Shown in pieces: positions 49,050 through 60,809 of a stretch of 64,000 nucleotides of DNA. The position numbers were made by a program, and so were the translations under genes. Source of the stretch: Symsagittifera roscoffensis (taxonomy: Eukaryota > Xenacoelomorpha > Acoela > Convolutidae). The notes under the pieces were generated by a model that was not told the origin of the DNA, ran no database searches, and worked only from the letters and a program-made list of their open reading frames with translations. The stretch lies in assembly GCF_963678635.1 (NCBI RefSeq), contig NC_087065.1, positions 16,288,572 through 16,352,571 of the forward strand, written 5' to 3'. The first letter of the stretch is position 1. The number at the start of each line of letters is the position of its first letter.

Positions 49050-51480
49050 TAGTGGATGCCTACAAAGTATGAGTTTCGGACTGTCTTGTACTGTTGAACG
49101 TTTAGGAGTGTCTTGTACTGTTGAACGTTTAGGTTTTCTTCGTTTTTATGAAGGCTTTAAAACTTTTTAATTTTTCAAAATAATTTCATTAAGGTGATAA
49201 TCCTTTAGTCTACTTCAAAGAGTAATAAACTAGCGTTTTTTTGTTTTTTTTTCTTAACTTTAATAGAATGCATACCAAAAAAAATTCGCAGCCTTTTTTA
49301 CGACTAATTTCGCTTATGTTTTTAGAATTTCTTGTTTGTAAACGATCGAAAGAAACCAATGATATTGCGAAGTTGTTTCACAAAAAGGTGATAAACATTA
49401 GTCAATTTAGAGGGGAAATAAGAGTGCAGTTTTTAATATTATGAGTTTGAGAATGCCCAAAACTTATATGTTTTGAAGCATACGCCTAATAGAAAGTAAA
49501 GGTTATGAAAGTGTTAACATCCCTTTGTTAATTTTGAGGAACAATGAATCACCCTTTTTGGTTGCGTAATTTTAGCTGAAAGCACACCAGACAAATGATT
49601 TTGCTCGTTTTTTTTTTACCGCAAAGACCACTTGACAAAAATTTTGATCCTCAGAAGTTTTTTTCAGTTGTTAAGTAACTGCTAAGCGAATTTTTCACCG
49701 CTCATACTATCTTTTATTTAAAATCATCCCAAAAACTTCTGGTTGTTCACATTGTTACAAAAAACCGTTACATTAAAATGATAACGAGCGGCCTAACCAA
49801 TGATTTCTAAATTGTTAACTCTACGTGAATGCCTCCTAAATGTATAAATTTGAGCATATTTACCGCTAATTTCATAGTTTTTCTTCTATTTGTAACCAGC
49901 AGAAAATTGAATCGATATATCAAATTCATATCATAGGATTTTTGACATTTTTATTATGTTAGCAAAATTACTTCATTTATTAATTTTTAAATGTGGATTA
50001 GCAAAACTGTGACACAAATTATTTCAATTCAAAAATATATAACAGCGCTTTTATCAATAATTTTTTGTGAATGTCTGCCAAATATATGTTCAGAGCTTTG
50101 TACGGAAATTTTTTTGTTAACATTCTATTTGTAAACACTGAAAACGCTATTTACAATCCGAAGTTTGTCACACAGTTGTTCACATGAGCTAGCTTTTCAG
50201 CTCTATTAATTTTACGCGAACACATACCAAATAAAGGTTTTGGACCCCATTTTCGGGGGTTGAGAAATTAGGCAATAAGCAAATTAGGCGGAGGTCCTTA
50301 AGAAGAAATAAGACGATTTTGCAAAACTGCAATTGTGAGAAAATAGACGAAGGTGAGAGAGGTTAAAATTGTTTGCAGACCAAATTCGTTAGAAAAATGA
50401 AATTGTTTGCTGACTACATTTAAATTTCTGTGGCCAAAAATTTTACAAGTCAATCATGCATAATTTATTCAATTCAAAACTCTCCTGTAATATTCGAATT
50501 TGACATTTATGTTCATTTATACTAATTGTTTTGATAGATATGGAGATTTTATGTTCTTGTTGTATTTGTGAAACTTGACTCTCAAAAAAAAATTTTGTTG
50601 GCCCTTTCCTTTTCATAGCTTCTTCGTCTAAAATGCCAGATCTGTAAAAAATAAATTCTGCCTCATTTCGTTTTCGTAGCGTCCGTCTAATTTGCTTCTC
50701 GTCAAATTTCCTAGGCCCCGCTTTTTTCACAGCTTAAGTTGTGGACTTGTTATTTGTTTGTTAACGCTTGAACATTTGATCAGTACGACAAAGTTATATC
50801 ACAAAACTGTTGACATCACTTAGTTTGTCTTAAGGGGTGATAAGCAAGCGCTTCTGGTCTATTGGTTATAAGCGAATACATCCCAAATATTTGTGTCGGA
50901 GCGTTTTTACCGCTCAAGTTTCGGCGTTTTTTCATATTTATAAACGTTTGAAAAACTACTGGTAATCTGCAGTTGTATCACTAAACTGTAAAAAAACTAG
51001 TTTTTTTTCAAGGGGCAATAACAGTGATTTTTGTCTTTTTTTGGAATGTAAGTGCCAATCAATTTTTTTGGGTCTAGAAATTTTAAGTGACTAACTACCA
51101 AAAAAAGTGTTGCAGCTTATTTAAATTCTATGGATTTTATCCTGTTTTTGAACAGTTAAAATCTTTATGGACATTCGCGAACCTTGAAATTGTTTCACGA
51201 GCCTGTGACTTTCTTAGTTTATTTTTTAAGACAATAAAAGTTCTGTTTTTGAGCGTTTTTTACATATCAATGCTTTTTTTTTCTTGTAACCACCTGGAAA
51301 ATCTATTGATGAAGAATTTTTTTCTCAAAACTGTGCAATAATCAAGATTAATAATGATCAATGATCGAGAGATTTTATAAACGATTTTTCAATTTTATGT
51401 TAATTGCCACCAAATATATGTTTTGAAGCTTTTTTTTCAGCCATTTTTTGAAGTCTTTTGTCTTTTTGTAAATGCGTAAA
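49050..51480 (+). repeat. Degenerate tandem repeat between the two divergent genes
   Basis: A module of roughly 180-280 bp recurs at irregular spacing. Its landmark is GAATGC(A/C)TNCCAAATATATG followed by TTTGA or TTGAGC, TTTTACCGCTCA, a T-rich run, TTTGTAAACG, and a CACAAAACTGTT-like block. I see it near 49,051, 49,266, 49,450, 49,575, 49,825, 50,075, 50,218, 50,868, 51,045 and 51,412. Copies are heavily diverged. A separate exact 27-bp-period duplication lies at 49,082-49,133. An open frame on the minus strand at 50,443-50,730 lacks an ATG and a convincing acceptor, and I do not call it. Confidence 0.6.
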
Positions 51481-51973
51481 AACTTTGTTGACTTTTTAAA
51501 ATTCTTAACGTTACCTCAATAAGAGTGTTGAAATTATAGGGTTATTTTAAAACATCTTTAAAGAAAAGATTTAAAAGTTTTAAAAAAAGAAACCTTTTGG
51601 AAATATTTGGAGAAGTATTTTAAAATTAATTTAGGTTTAGTTTTTTTCTTCAGTTCTTAATAAGTATTTTGTTTTAGCAAAAGGTGGTTGAATTAGATAA
51701 GAAACTGCCAGATTGGGAGAGTGAAATTGTTGAAACCGGAAGTGTGAAATTATAGTAGTGGGAAATAACGTTTCAGCGAAAAATGGCGAGGTCAGCCTCT
51801 CATTTCTCGTCATGTTTGTCTGAAAAAGAAAAGTTTTCTAAGAAATAAATATTTCAAAAAAAAGTTTTGTCCGAAAAAAACTTTTCTCCAAACTGAGATA
51901 TCTTTTATAATTACTGTTTTTGGAACCACAGCCAATATGCTTTTTGTATGATATTACGTTTGAATCTTTTTAG

Positions 51974-52213
51974 CGTTCGTTAAGGTACTTTAAATTGGGT
52001 GGCAAATCCATAGTTCTGTCCCTTCGCACAAAATATTTGCACATCACGAATTGCACGGAAAAATTTAATAATATATATGTTTGTGACCTTACCCTTGGGT
52101 CTCATTCAGGTCCATTGATGTCACATGCGAAGAAATCTGGCCAAATTGCACAGTACTATTTGAACTACTCATTGCAAAACGATTCGTTTCGGCTGTCTGA
52201 CCAAGATAAATAA
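51974..52213 (+). CDS. Candidate last exon, unknown protein
   Basis: The acceptor ATCTTTTTAG ends at 51,973 and the frame is open from the first base to a TAA at 52,211-52,213. It encodes 79 residues: RSLRYFKLGGKSIVLSLRTK, then a segment with two cysteines (TNCTEKF; YVCDL), GSHSGPLMSHAKKSGQIAQY and a polar end SDQDK. The stop overlaps an AATAAA hexamer, a possible poly(A) signal only just past the coding end. No upstream exon was identified. The first exon of the plus-strand gene lies 478 bp downstream on the same strand, so this could be the end of a preceding gene. No family is recognised. Confidence 0.4.
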   Translation, partial: RSLRYFKLGGKSIVLSLRTKYLHITNCTEKFNNIYVCDLTLGSHSGPLMSHAKKSGQIAQYYLNYSLQNDSFRLSDQDK

Positions 52214-52690
52214 AAATGCAGTCGAAGCGGCAACAGAGCTTTTTGTATGTTACTTTTGTAAATTTACGATAAGCGGTTTGTTCAGTTTTTTCAATTCATC
52301 ATGGTTATTTCTATGATTCTCGAAGTGCCATTATAAAATAGTTGGTGGTGTAAAATTGAACCTCGCAAAACAAGTGCGAGAGCAGTTTTTATGGCCAAGC
52401 AAACACAAAATCGTAAGACAAAAATGAGCAATGAAAAAATTTAATACATTTTTTAACCGTTGTGCGAAAACAATTTAGACTGACAACAGAGGTGCTTTTA
52501 TTTTTTCAGTGATGACTAGCGGCTGAAAAAGATACCATATAAGACGTTTAACACTTGATGCTGAAGTAACAAAAATATGCAAAAAAACTTCAAGATTTGA
52601 TGTTGTAGTTTAGACTTACGTTTAGACTTACGTTTTACAACTCGAGTTTCGTTTTTAATTAATCGGGACTTGATTTACAACTCTAAGACG

Positions 52691-52739
52691 ATGAGCATCC
52701 GATCGACAGTCACGGCAGATGGTTTGGATTCCAGTTCAG
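52691..52739 (+). CDS. Candidate first exon of the plus-strand gene
   Basis: An ATG at 52,691 opens 16 codons plus one base (MSIRSTVTADGLDSSS) to a donor TTCAG|GTATTG at 52,740. The exon ends in phase 1, which is what the next exon (58,827) needs, and the split codon becomes Gly (G plus GC). Read-through past the donor meets a TAG after four codons. Ser/Thr-rich, with no signal peptide. Short first exons are hard to prove; the support is the phase match, the sensible composition, and the location on the same strand ahead of two stronger exons. The implied intron is 6,087 bp. Confidence 0.45.
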
Positions 52740-55700
52740 GTATTGTTCAGGGTTAGAGCAGATAATGCTAGCAGGGGGTTGGACATACGAATTTGACACC
52801 TATCCTCGAAATTTTGACCATAATCACTCTGAACGTGATCACATTTTTACACGCTTTGGAGCTATTTTTGACCTAAAATTTAGTTTAATCAAAAATTTTA
52901 AAATTTTCTCAAAGACGCCTCAGGTTCCAAAATGCTCTTGAGAGCTTCTTTTTTAAAGTTTTTTTTTCGAATCAGTAACTTAGAATCAGAGCCAAAAATT
53001 TTTTCAGAATCAGAGCTAAAAATTTATCAGTAAATGCATGCGTAAATTGGGTTTCTACTGTTCTGCAGTGCTGATTTAATTTATCCGGACAAAACGAACA
53101 AAATTAGAAGTTTTAACCAAGGGTTCTCCTACTGGGACGGGGTTAGACAAAAAGTGAAGAGAACAAAAATGGGTTAATGTTTTACCGGAGTATCATCGTG
53201 CATTTTTTTGCAAAATTCGGAATCAAAACTTCCCCACAAATATGTCATTACTTTTCTTAATTAATCAAAATTGACGCTGAAACTATCAAGTTAATTGATG
53301 AGAAAAATATATCAAAAAAACTTCTTATACAGCCCAACAAAGCTTTAGAAAGTTAAAATCTCCAAAAACTTCTCTAAGACGATATATTGTCGCTTGATGG
53401 CTAAAAACTATTATTTTCACTTTACAAAACTCAAAATCATTGCTTTAAAAGAACTTTCTTCGTTTGATGTAAATTTCTGATCATTTAAGTTGTTAGTTTC
53501 AGCATGAGGTAAGTTTTGTTTCCAAAAATTTTGGTTCCGTGAAAGCATTAATAAATGTTAGACAACGTTTGTTCTATTCCGAAACGCGTTTGTAATTTGC
53601 AATAACTTTTGTTTTTCCCGCATAATGTCGATCCACAATGTAGTAAATAAAGGAGAACAGCATTTTTTTTACTCCAACCCTCATCCTTTGGATTCACGCC
53701 TTTTAATCATTAAACGTTCAGCTTTCCTAAAGTGATGCTATGTAATCTAGCAGAGCAACTTTTGCTCATCATATGAGAGCATGCGAAACTCGAAAATTTT
53801 TGAGTTTTTCCGAATTCTACATCAAGAACGCTTCCCTCCTAAATCCAATCCCGGTTCAGACAGTTTTTTGGTAGAACCATGATTAAAATTTGTGAATACG
53901 ACACTAATTTAACTCTTAACTTAATTTTTTTAATAAACACTTGTCCGATGGAAATGGGCCTTTCAAAATCAGGGTTGTTTTCTCCTCTTTTTGACCTGGA
54001 TACTGAAAACAAACAGACAGCGCTATTGTTTTCCTTTTAATCAACCGCGTTGAAGCGTTTTCTTTTTTATCTTCTCCTTAATTGTCACTTCAAGCAAAAG
54101 ATTTATCGCAAAAAAATTGGTTTTAAAACTGAGAGAAGAAAAACTCTACTTCTTTCTCAAACAAATTGTTTGCGTTGTCTGTTTCAGTAAATCTGGTGTC
54201 CTTTGAGCAGAGAACGACCCCTTAAAATGAACATACATTTTTTGAAAAAACAATTAAATTGTCTTGAAATGATGATTGTCATTGGATGAGAGTTTCTGTT
54301 AGTCACTTTACAATTTAAAAAAGCTATGGAACAGAGGTTATCTGTTTTTAGAGCCCTCACTCTACTTGACTGCCCTATTACTAATCACACTTAGATATGA
54401 TCAAGTTTATCAATATCTTTTTTTCGCTCAGCAGTCTATACGCCAGCTCTCTGCTAAATTTATCTTACAAAATTTCAGCTTATTTTCATTATGATTATTA
54501 TGAATCAAAGAAAAAAAACGTTCTTTGGCCCAGTCGGTTAGTATAAACAAAAAATTATATTCAAAACATAGGTCGGTTTAAGTTTTTTTTCTTTCATCAG
54601 ACATTCCAAAAGAGCTGTATAAACTTATTAAGTCCTTAAATATCTTCTGAAAAAGTGTGAAAGATGTCCTTGTATGCAATTAAGTGTACTCTAAAAGGTT
54701 GATGAACTGATATTACATATCAAAAAATAATAATAAAATTTGTGCCAATTTGAGAATCCAACTCTTTTTTTCAATTTGCTAAACTGTGCTTTATAATGAT
54801 TTCCAGCATTTCCAAGGCTTATCTTCAAACCTAATTTTGATAATTTTCAAATTAAATTTTCTCGTCAAGGAAGAAATCTCGTCAAAGGAAGTACTAACAA
54901 ATGATGTGCTTTTACAAATGATTTTTTTTTCAACGACCCAATTTGCGAGATTTCAATAAAACTTATATTAACTTCAGCCAAAAAACAATAGATAAACCTC
55001 TAGTAAGATAAGTTTATGTTGATAAAAACTTTTATAAGTTATGTTGATAAAAATTTATATTGTTTAAGTTGAAAATAATCCAGTCTGCCCTTCAAATTAG
55101 GAAAAAAATTGACTTCAATAAAAATTACCCACATGTGACAACAGAAAAAATTAGCCACATGCAATCAAATTCCAATTGACACCCTTTTTTGTCAAAATGA
55201 ATCTAAAATAAGTTTGAAAAAAAAACTAACTGATGTCAATTAATGTCAAAATTTTGTCTAAGCGCATAAAAATCAAATGAAGCTATAACTAAATTGGTTT
55301 TGATTAAATTATTTTTACAATTAGGTTTTCCCTCAAGTTTTACTGTTGAGCAAATTTGTATTTTTTTTTATTTGGGAATTTTTCAGCTATTTTTATTTTT
55401 TTTTTATTTGGGAATTTTTCGGCTATTTGTCGGCTATATGTCCAAAAAGTTTAATTTTTCAATTTTTTTCTTCAAAATTTCACAGTATGGTTAATCATTT
55501 TCATTGTAAAAAATTGATCGTTTTGGTGTTAATTTTGATTTGTTAATTGACCAGGTAAAACTTGAAGAAAAAAAATCTTTTTTGCATTTTCCTTTTTTCA
55601 GTTAATTTTTAGAAAAGTCATGGATTTACTGCTCAATTATGATATATTCTTTTTCTGTAGAATGAGAGAAATTTGTTAAGCATTTTCTTTAAAAATTTAC

Positions 55701-56230
55701 CTTTTTTGTTCTATTTTTATTAAAAAAAAAGCTAAATACAACACGAACGAAACAATTTTTCAACTTTCCCATAAAAAAAAGTAGTTTTATCTGTCAGTAA
55801 TTTTACGCGTTTTCTAATCATGCTCATATGATCGAACGATAAAAAACCAAAAAAAAAATTTTTTTTTAATTGGCAGTTTTTTGTCTTTTTTCATCAAATA
55901 TTTTCCTTACCAGGCTCGATTTTCATCCCTCTTATTTTACAAAAACAAAGTTTCCTAAAAAAATAGAAATTATTTTGATGAAATTGTACTTTTGGTCAAA
56001 AAAGTTATCAAGAAGATTAATTTTTGTTTTTAGCCAGGACATACAGCAGAAAAAGTTGAGGAAAAAAAATTGCCTGTTCCAATTAAGTTTTCTAATAAAA
56101 ACTATCAATTGATACTTTTGAAGTTTCTAAATCAAACTGGAATCGTGAATTTATACTTATATCGAGTGAACTTGAAATATACGACTGAATACAAACTTTC
56201 TATAGTCTAGAACGGAAAAGTATTGATTTG
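52740..56230. other. AT-rich intronic or intergenic sequence
   Basis: No exon is supported. Small local duplications occur, for example AATCAGAGC(C/T)AAAAATTT at about 52,984-53,024 and a TATTTGGGAATTTTTC(A/G)GCT pair at about 55,369-55,425. Long T runs are frequent. Confidence 0.45.
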
Positions 56231-56263
56231 CTACTAGGAGCAAAATTTATCACTTTGATTTTT

Positions 56264-56715
56264 TTGTTGTGTGTGGGGTGTTGATTTTCACAAAAAATCT
56301 CAAATTTGAAAAACAAAATCATTTTTTTATTACATTTGATTTTTTTTACTTTAATACTGCTCCATAGACCTCAAAAGGCAGTCGGAACACTCAAGCTGTC
56401 GCACTGATACGAGCAGTCTTGTTCTGAATTTCGTAACGAAAGTAACGGAATCTTGGTGCTTGGGTAGTTTTTTTCTTCTGACAATTTTCGACCATTTAAC
56501 TAAAAATTTCTTTATATCATTCAAAAAGTATTGTTGTCTTGAGCCTAAATTTGAAAAGATATTTCACTTGTGATCAATTTTTGTAATGTGATGGGGCAAT
56601 AAAGATTGCAATTTTGGCCAAATTGGGACAATTAATGCGCGACATATTTGGCACTGTTAACGCGTAAGCAGAGATTTAATCCGTCATAGAAATCGTTCCA
56701 AATTGGTTAAAGGAA
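56264..56715 (+). repeat. Dispersed repeat family R3, forward copy
   Basis: Shares TGTGTGGGGTG, GATTTTCACAAAAAATCTCA, CTGCTCCATAGACCT, GCAGTCGGAACA and GATACGAGCAGTCTTG blocks with 57,180-57,350 and 60,810-60,975, and the reverse complement of these with 44,640-45,325. The downstream half (AAATTTGAAAAGATATTTCA, ATGTGATGGGGC, CAAATTGG) also matches the reverse copies. Confidence 0.75.
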
Positions 56716-56734
56716 GCTTTTTTGCCCGCGTCTG

Positions 56735-57133
56735 TACAAACAGTCCCATAAAAAACAGTCTAATACAAAACAGTCCGGAAAAGTATAAAAATGAACAAGA
56801 AAACAGTGCGGTACCAAATGTCCGAAAAACAGTCCCAATTGATAATTGTTTTAAAAAGCAGGCAGGCTGAGTATTGTCCTTTGTTCGACAAACTTATTAA
56901 ACAGAACAGTAACCGCCGCAGTTGCGCCAACGTACTGCGATCTTGCCAACAGAGGGTAGGACTTAATACGTAATTTAGAGCCGGTTATCGCCGCAAAGCG
57001 GCGACGCGCGCGCAGCCGCTCCACCGGCTACCTTAAGCCGGACTTTTATTTATTACTTCCTCCGTATTTTCCTCCATTACATGATTTTTCGGAAGATTTT
57101 GTATAGGACTTTTTTGTATGGGACTGTTTTGTA
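56735..57133. mobile_element. Non-autonomous element with ~50-bp terminal inverted repeats
   Basis: The left arm (56,735-56,786) contains TACAAACAGTCCCATA and further ACAGTCC-type units. The right arm (57,080-57,133) is its reverse complement (TATGGGACTGTTTTGTA at the outer end). The ~399-bp element has a strikingly GC-rich core at about 56,983-57,043 with the hairpin GCCGCAAAGCGGC and a GCGCGCGC run. A 60-codon open frame with an ATG at 56,791 reads out of the arm and is probably fortuitous. It sits directly after an R3 copy. Superfamily not determined. Confidence 0.65.
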
Positions 57134-57179
57134 TATGCACCTATTTGCCATAATTGATTTGTTAATAATTGCTAAACTT

Positions 57180-57350
57180 TGTACTTTATATGGCGTGTGG
57201 GGGAGATGATTTTCACAAAAAATCTCATTTAAAAAAAAGAATTATAGATTTATTTTTTTTTTAATTTTAACTTTCCATTTTATTGCTGTTCCATAAACCT
57301 TAAAAAGCAGTCGGAACATTCAGGGCTTTGCCCTGGTACGTGCAGTCTTA
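57180..57350 (+). repeat. Dispersed repeat family R3, forward copy
   Basis: Contains GTACTTTATATGGCGTGTGG, GATTTTCACAAAAAATCTCA, CTGTTCCATAAACCT, GCAGTCGGAACATTCAGG and GTACGTGCAGTCTTAC, colinear with 56,264-56,430. Confidence 0.75.
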
Positions 57351-58021
57351 CTTTGATTACAAAATCAATTGTCCAATATGAGATGCTTATGAGTAAAAGG
57401 TTTTCAAACTTTACTTTTTAGTCATACAAGAAGCTGGACCTTCACAGACTGGCAACGCGGCAGAAATCAGACAAAACATAGCAGCAGGTATGAAAATAAA
57501 TTACTTCAGGTGTGATTATTTTACATGCATGTTCATAGACATTTATGAAAAAATTCAGGTGGTAAAAAAAAACAAAACGTAAGCGTTTGAATCTATGCTT
57601 TTTTTCACGCTGAAACTCCGAAGTTAACACAAAGGTGGTACCAAAACGAAGTACTAACAAAAAATATATTAAAGCAAGTTTCATCTAATTGACAAAATGA
57701 ACTTTTTGCAAAGAACACATGTTACAAAAGTTACCTGACGCCTCATGCTCAGCAAAAAAAAACAACAAAAACTTGACCAGAAACTAAGCTGACTGAGGAA
57801 AATATACTTCAGGAAAAAATCGAAAACCAATTCTCATTATACATTCTCAGTTTCATACCAATTCTCAGTTTCATATCAATTTTTTCAACCACTCTTTACT
57901 GAGTACCGAAAGCAAAAAAGATAAAAACAGAGGGGAAACTGAGCCGAAAAAGAACAAACAACAAAAAAATGTCAAGTCTCGCATTGAAAACTCAGCAAAA
58001 TGGCTGATTTATGCTCAAAAT
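57351..58021. other. AT-rich spacer
   Basis: No exon is supported. A 20-bp-period duplication (CAATTCTCAGTTTCATA) lies at about 57,838-57,880. Confidence 0.4.
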
Positions 58022-58208
58022 CACGGGCGGATTTAGGAGGGGGCGGGGCGGAAGGTGCGGACGCCCCCCCCCCCCCCCCTCAGTGATTGGACCCCCTGCC
58101 GACCCAAAGGGTCCCCCCTTTGGTACTTTTTAAGAAATCCATTTTTGGCCGACAGAACCTAAAATTTTTCTAAATGCGCCTTCGGCGCCAAAATATACTA
58201 ACTTTGAG
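58022..58208. mobile_element. Truncated copy of the hAT-type miniature element
   Basis: Starts CACGGGCGGATTTAGG, continues through a C run, GACCCAAAGGGTC, CCATTTTTGGCCGACAGAAC and CGCCTTCGGCGCC to AACTTTGAG, then stops; the right half of the full element is missing. Confidence 0.75.
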
Positions 58209-58229
58209 ATGCAAGTTCATCAGCTGTAC

Positions 58230-58502
58230 CAGGGGCGGATTTAGGAGGGGGGCGGAAGGTGCGGACGCCCCCCCCCCCCCCCCCCCCCCCCCAGTGATTC
58301 GACCCCCTGCCGACCCAAAGGGTCCCCCCTTTGGTACTTTTTAAGAAATCCATTTTTGGCCGACAGAACCTAAAATTTTTCTAAATGCGCTTTTGGCGCC
58401 AATATATACTAACTTTGAGGGGGATATCTCAAAATAGTACAAAGGGGGGAAGCCTTTGGGTCCTCATGGGAGTCGAATCCCCCCCCCCTAAATCCGCTAC
58501 TG
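58230..58502. mobile_element. Rearranged copy of the hAT-type miniature element
   Basis: Left terminus CAGGGGCGGATTTAGG, a C run of about 24 bases at 58,268-58,292, and an interior matching 46,954-47,296 as far as AACTTTGAGGGGG. The right part is then a second left-type end in inverted orientation (CCTAAATCCGCTACTG). The outer 8-mers do not match, so no target duplication survives. It was probably formed by deletion and joining of two copies. Confidence 0.7.
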
Positions 58503-58826
58503 GTCCTAAGCATCAGATTTCCTAAGCACCAAGTAATCAGAAGCAGTCATTGATTTTGAAAAAAAAAAACAGTTCGAAGTGCGATTTCTGAGAACAAAGT
58601 TTCGAGCGGGGAAAATAGTACTCGAGTGCAAAACAGATACTAATTGCAAAAAGTAAACTTATTCCAGTAAGTTCTGCTATTTATCACTGTAGTTGAATCT
58701 TCAAATAGACGGCTAATTAGCAGACAGAGTTAAGTAAACAGTAATTTAAATTAAATCCTTAATAGAAAAATTATGGCCTATGGAAGTGATTTGGGCAGGA
58801 CATATATTGAAACCGAACATTTTCAG

Positions 58827-58940
58827 GCGACGTGCGCCCTGACCCGGGGCCTCAAATGACCCAACATCCACCGAGACAGTATCAGCATGGAGATGCCACT
58901 ATGGACGTAAACGATTTGGGGCCAAACTGCCGATTGGACG
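58827..58940 (+). CDS. Internal exon of the plus-strand gene
   Basis: Bounded by acceptor AACATTTTCAG (ends 58,826) and donor GTAATT (58,941). The 114-nt exon is symmetric: two bases complete the previous codon and one base is left, so both introns are phase 1. Only this frame is open; the other two meet stops early. It reads DVRPDPGPQMTQHPPRQYQH, then GDATMDVNDLGPNCRLD. The Pro/Gln/His-rich first half suggests a disordered linker. GC content is clearly higher than the flanks, as expected of an exon in AT-rich DNA. I recognise no domain. Confidence 0.7.
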
Positions 58941-60238
58941 GTAATTAACGCTCAGTTCTTCTTAAGCATATGCAAAAATTCCAGCAGAGAAAATTATATA
59001 CTTTTTTTGGATTAAGTTAACATAACTTGATTCTAATTTGGGATTTTTCAGCATATCAGAATCGAGCATTTTACATACAGCGCTTAGCAAATTTAATTTA
59101 AATTAAGCGCTGGGGGGAGGATGTTAATTTGATCCATTTTTAAAAAAATTGTATGAGAACAAAAGAAGCTATCAGCTAAAATAAACTGAAAAGATTGACT
59201 TATATGTTGTACTGAGTTGACTGCGATGTCAAATTTTTTTTACCCCTCGTGTGAATTTGAAATTGTAGTGTTTCTTCAAGTTTAATCTACAGTTACTGCT
59301 CTAGAAACAGGCAAAAAAGGAAACAGATCATTCAGTTAAGCATGCAAGAGCCTAATAAATGTATTTTTTTGAAAGTTTAGTGTTTAAACCGAATACAAGG
59401 TGAAAGAATACAAGGCTTTACAGGATACAAGGTAAAAACTCCAGGCCAAGGTATTCATAGTTCATAGTTGCTCGTTTTTTTTTCTTCAAAAACTTCAAAA
59501 CGGCGATTTCGGAAGCTTCTGTTTTCAGAATATAACACCTGTCTATTGGCCTTTTCTGTTGCTCTTCTTATTCAGTCCAATTCAACAGTGGAATTTCTCA
59601 CAAAGTGGAAGTTTTAGTTTTTGTTTTCTTTTTTTTTTTAAATTTAAACATAAGGTACCATGTCTTCAAACTAATATCTTAATTATGAGGTTTTTAGTAG
59701 TTCATATAGATAAAAAGCTAGACTGTCAAGTTTAAATAGACTTCTTTTTAAATATACTAGACTTCTTTTTAAATATATTTTCGTGTTTTTCAAATTTAAT
59801 TCGTGTTTTTCAAATATGCATTTTACAATATGGTGTTTTCGTATATGCCGCAACGGATAAAAACCAAATTAAATTACCTAGAATGCAAAGTAAATCGTAA
59901 AATCAGATTTGTCAGTTAAAAATACAAACTAGTCATTAAACCAAACAAGACAAGAAAAAAGTTTACTCAGAACAAGAACTACATATCTATGGATTGCTAA
60001 AAGTTTTTTTGCAAAATTATCAAAAACTATTGTACATGCAAAATTTTGACCCTATTATTGGGTCAAAACTATTACATTATTCAGTAAACATTTGACAAAA
60101 TTTGCCAAAACTGAAAAAAAGCTCAAAAAACACCGACCAATATTGATAAGTTTTCCAAATACTCCTTAAGTGTTTGAAAGAAAGTCATGCTAAGCAGTGT
60201 ATCAAAGTACTACCCTTTGTTCGCCACAATTATTTCAG

Positions 60239-60532
60239 CGGCAACTTCGTGATAAACACATTGGTAATTACCATAATACCGTGTTTGTTTGTATTTTCTC
60301 TCGGGAACTAAGAACCAATTCTTTATATTTCGGCCTTCAGACATTTTTCACCGATCTCCCCATAATTACTCCTTATTATTTTAAATGTAGGGGAAAACTG
60401 TTGAGAGAGGGAGTTTATATGTGCGAGGATGGTAACTCATTCCCGAATGCTTGTAAGAATCTTAAGTCGAAAAAAAAACAATTTAAAAAAGTCATACGAA
60501 AAGCGAGTAGTACAAATGAAACCGTGCTGTAA
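60239..60532 (+). CDS. Candidate last exon, Cys-containing basic protein
   Basis: The acceptor ACAATTATTTCAG ends at 60,238. The frame is open from the next base for 97 codons to a TAA at 60,530-60,532. It encodes RQLRDKHIGNYHNTVFVCIF onward, with cysteines in VFVCIF, YYFKCRGK, YMCEDGN and NACKN, and a Lys-rich end (KSKKKQFKKVIRK). Its phase-0 start does not fit the phase-1 end of the exon at 58,827-58,940, so it is not a simple continuation of that gene although it lies inside that gene's implied intron. A GTAAGA donor inside it (at 60,452) could alternatively make it internal. Function unknown. Confidence 0.4.
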   Translation, partial: RQLRDKHIGNYHNTVFVCIFSRELRTNSLYFGLQTFFTDLPIITPYYFKCRGKLLREGVYMCEDGNSFPNACKNLKSKKKQFKKVIRKASSTNETVL

Positions 60533-60809
60533 AAGTAGGAAACTGAGTAAATCTGAAAAAAACCAACAAAATTACAAAACAGTTTTTTAAAATTTGTTGT
60601 TACAAATTTGAAGATTGATGAAGCAGTCATCAGGATTTAATATTTGTTGCTTGGCTTGTTTGGTGGCTTAAATGATTTTCTTCCGACCACCGAACAAAAA
60701 AGAAAATTAACTGTAATTAACGGGAAAACTTTAGAGGCCACAGACGCGCATTCGTTCCCATATCTGGGTTGATCATATCAATGATGCTAAATATATCTTT
60801 CTGTACTTT

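Noticed and set aside
50443..50730. A 95-codon Lys/Arg/Glu-rich minus-strand frame.
   Set aside because: It has only a GTG start, no good acceptor, and lies in the degenerate tandem repeat; composition follows A-rich sequence.
56791..56973. A 60-codon frame with an ATG.
   Set aside because: It begins in the terminal inverted repeat of the 56,735-57,133 element and has no family features.
58460..58502. GGGAGTCGAATCC resembling a pol III B box (tRNA or SINE).
   Set aside because: It lies in the terminus of the miniature element, no A box or cloverleaf fits around it, and the full copy has inverted termini and an 8-bp target duplication typical of a DNA element.
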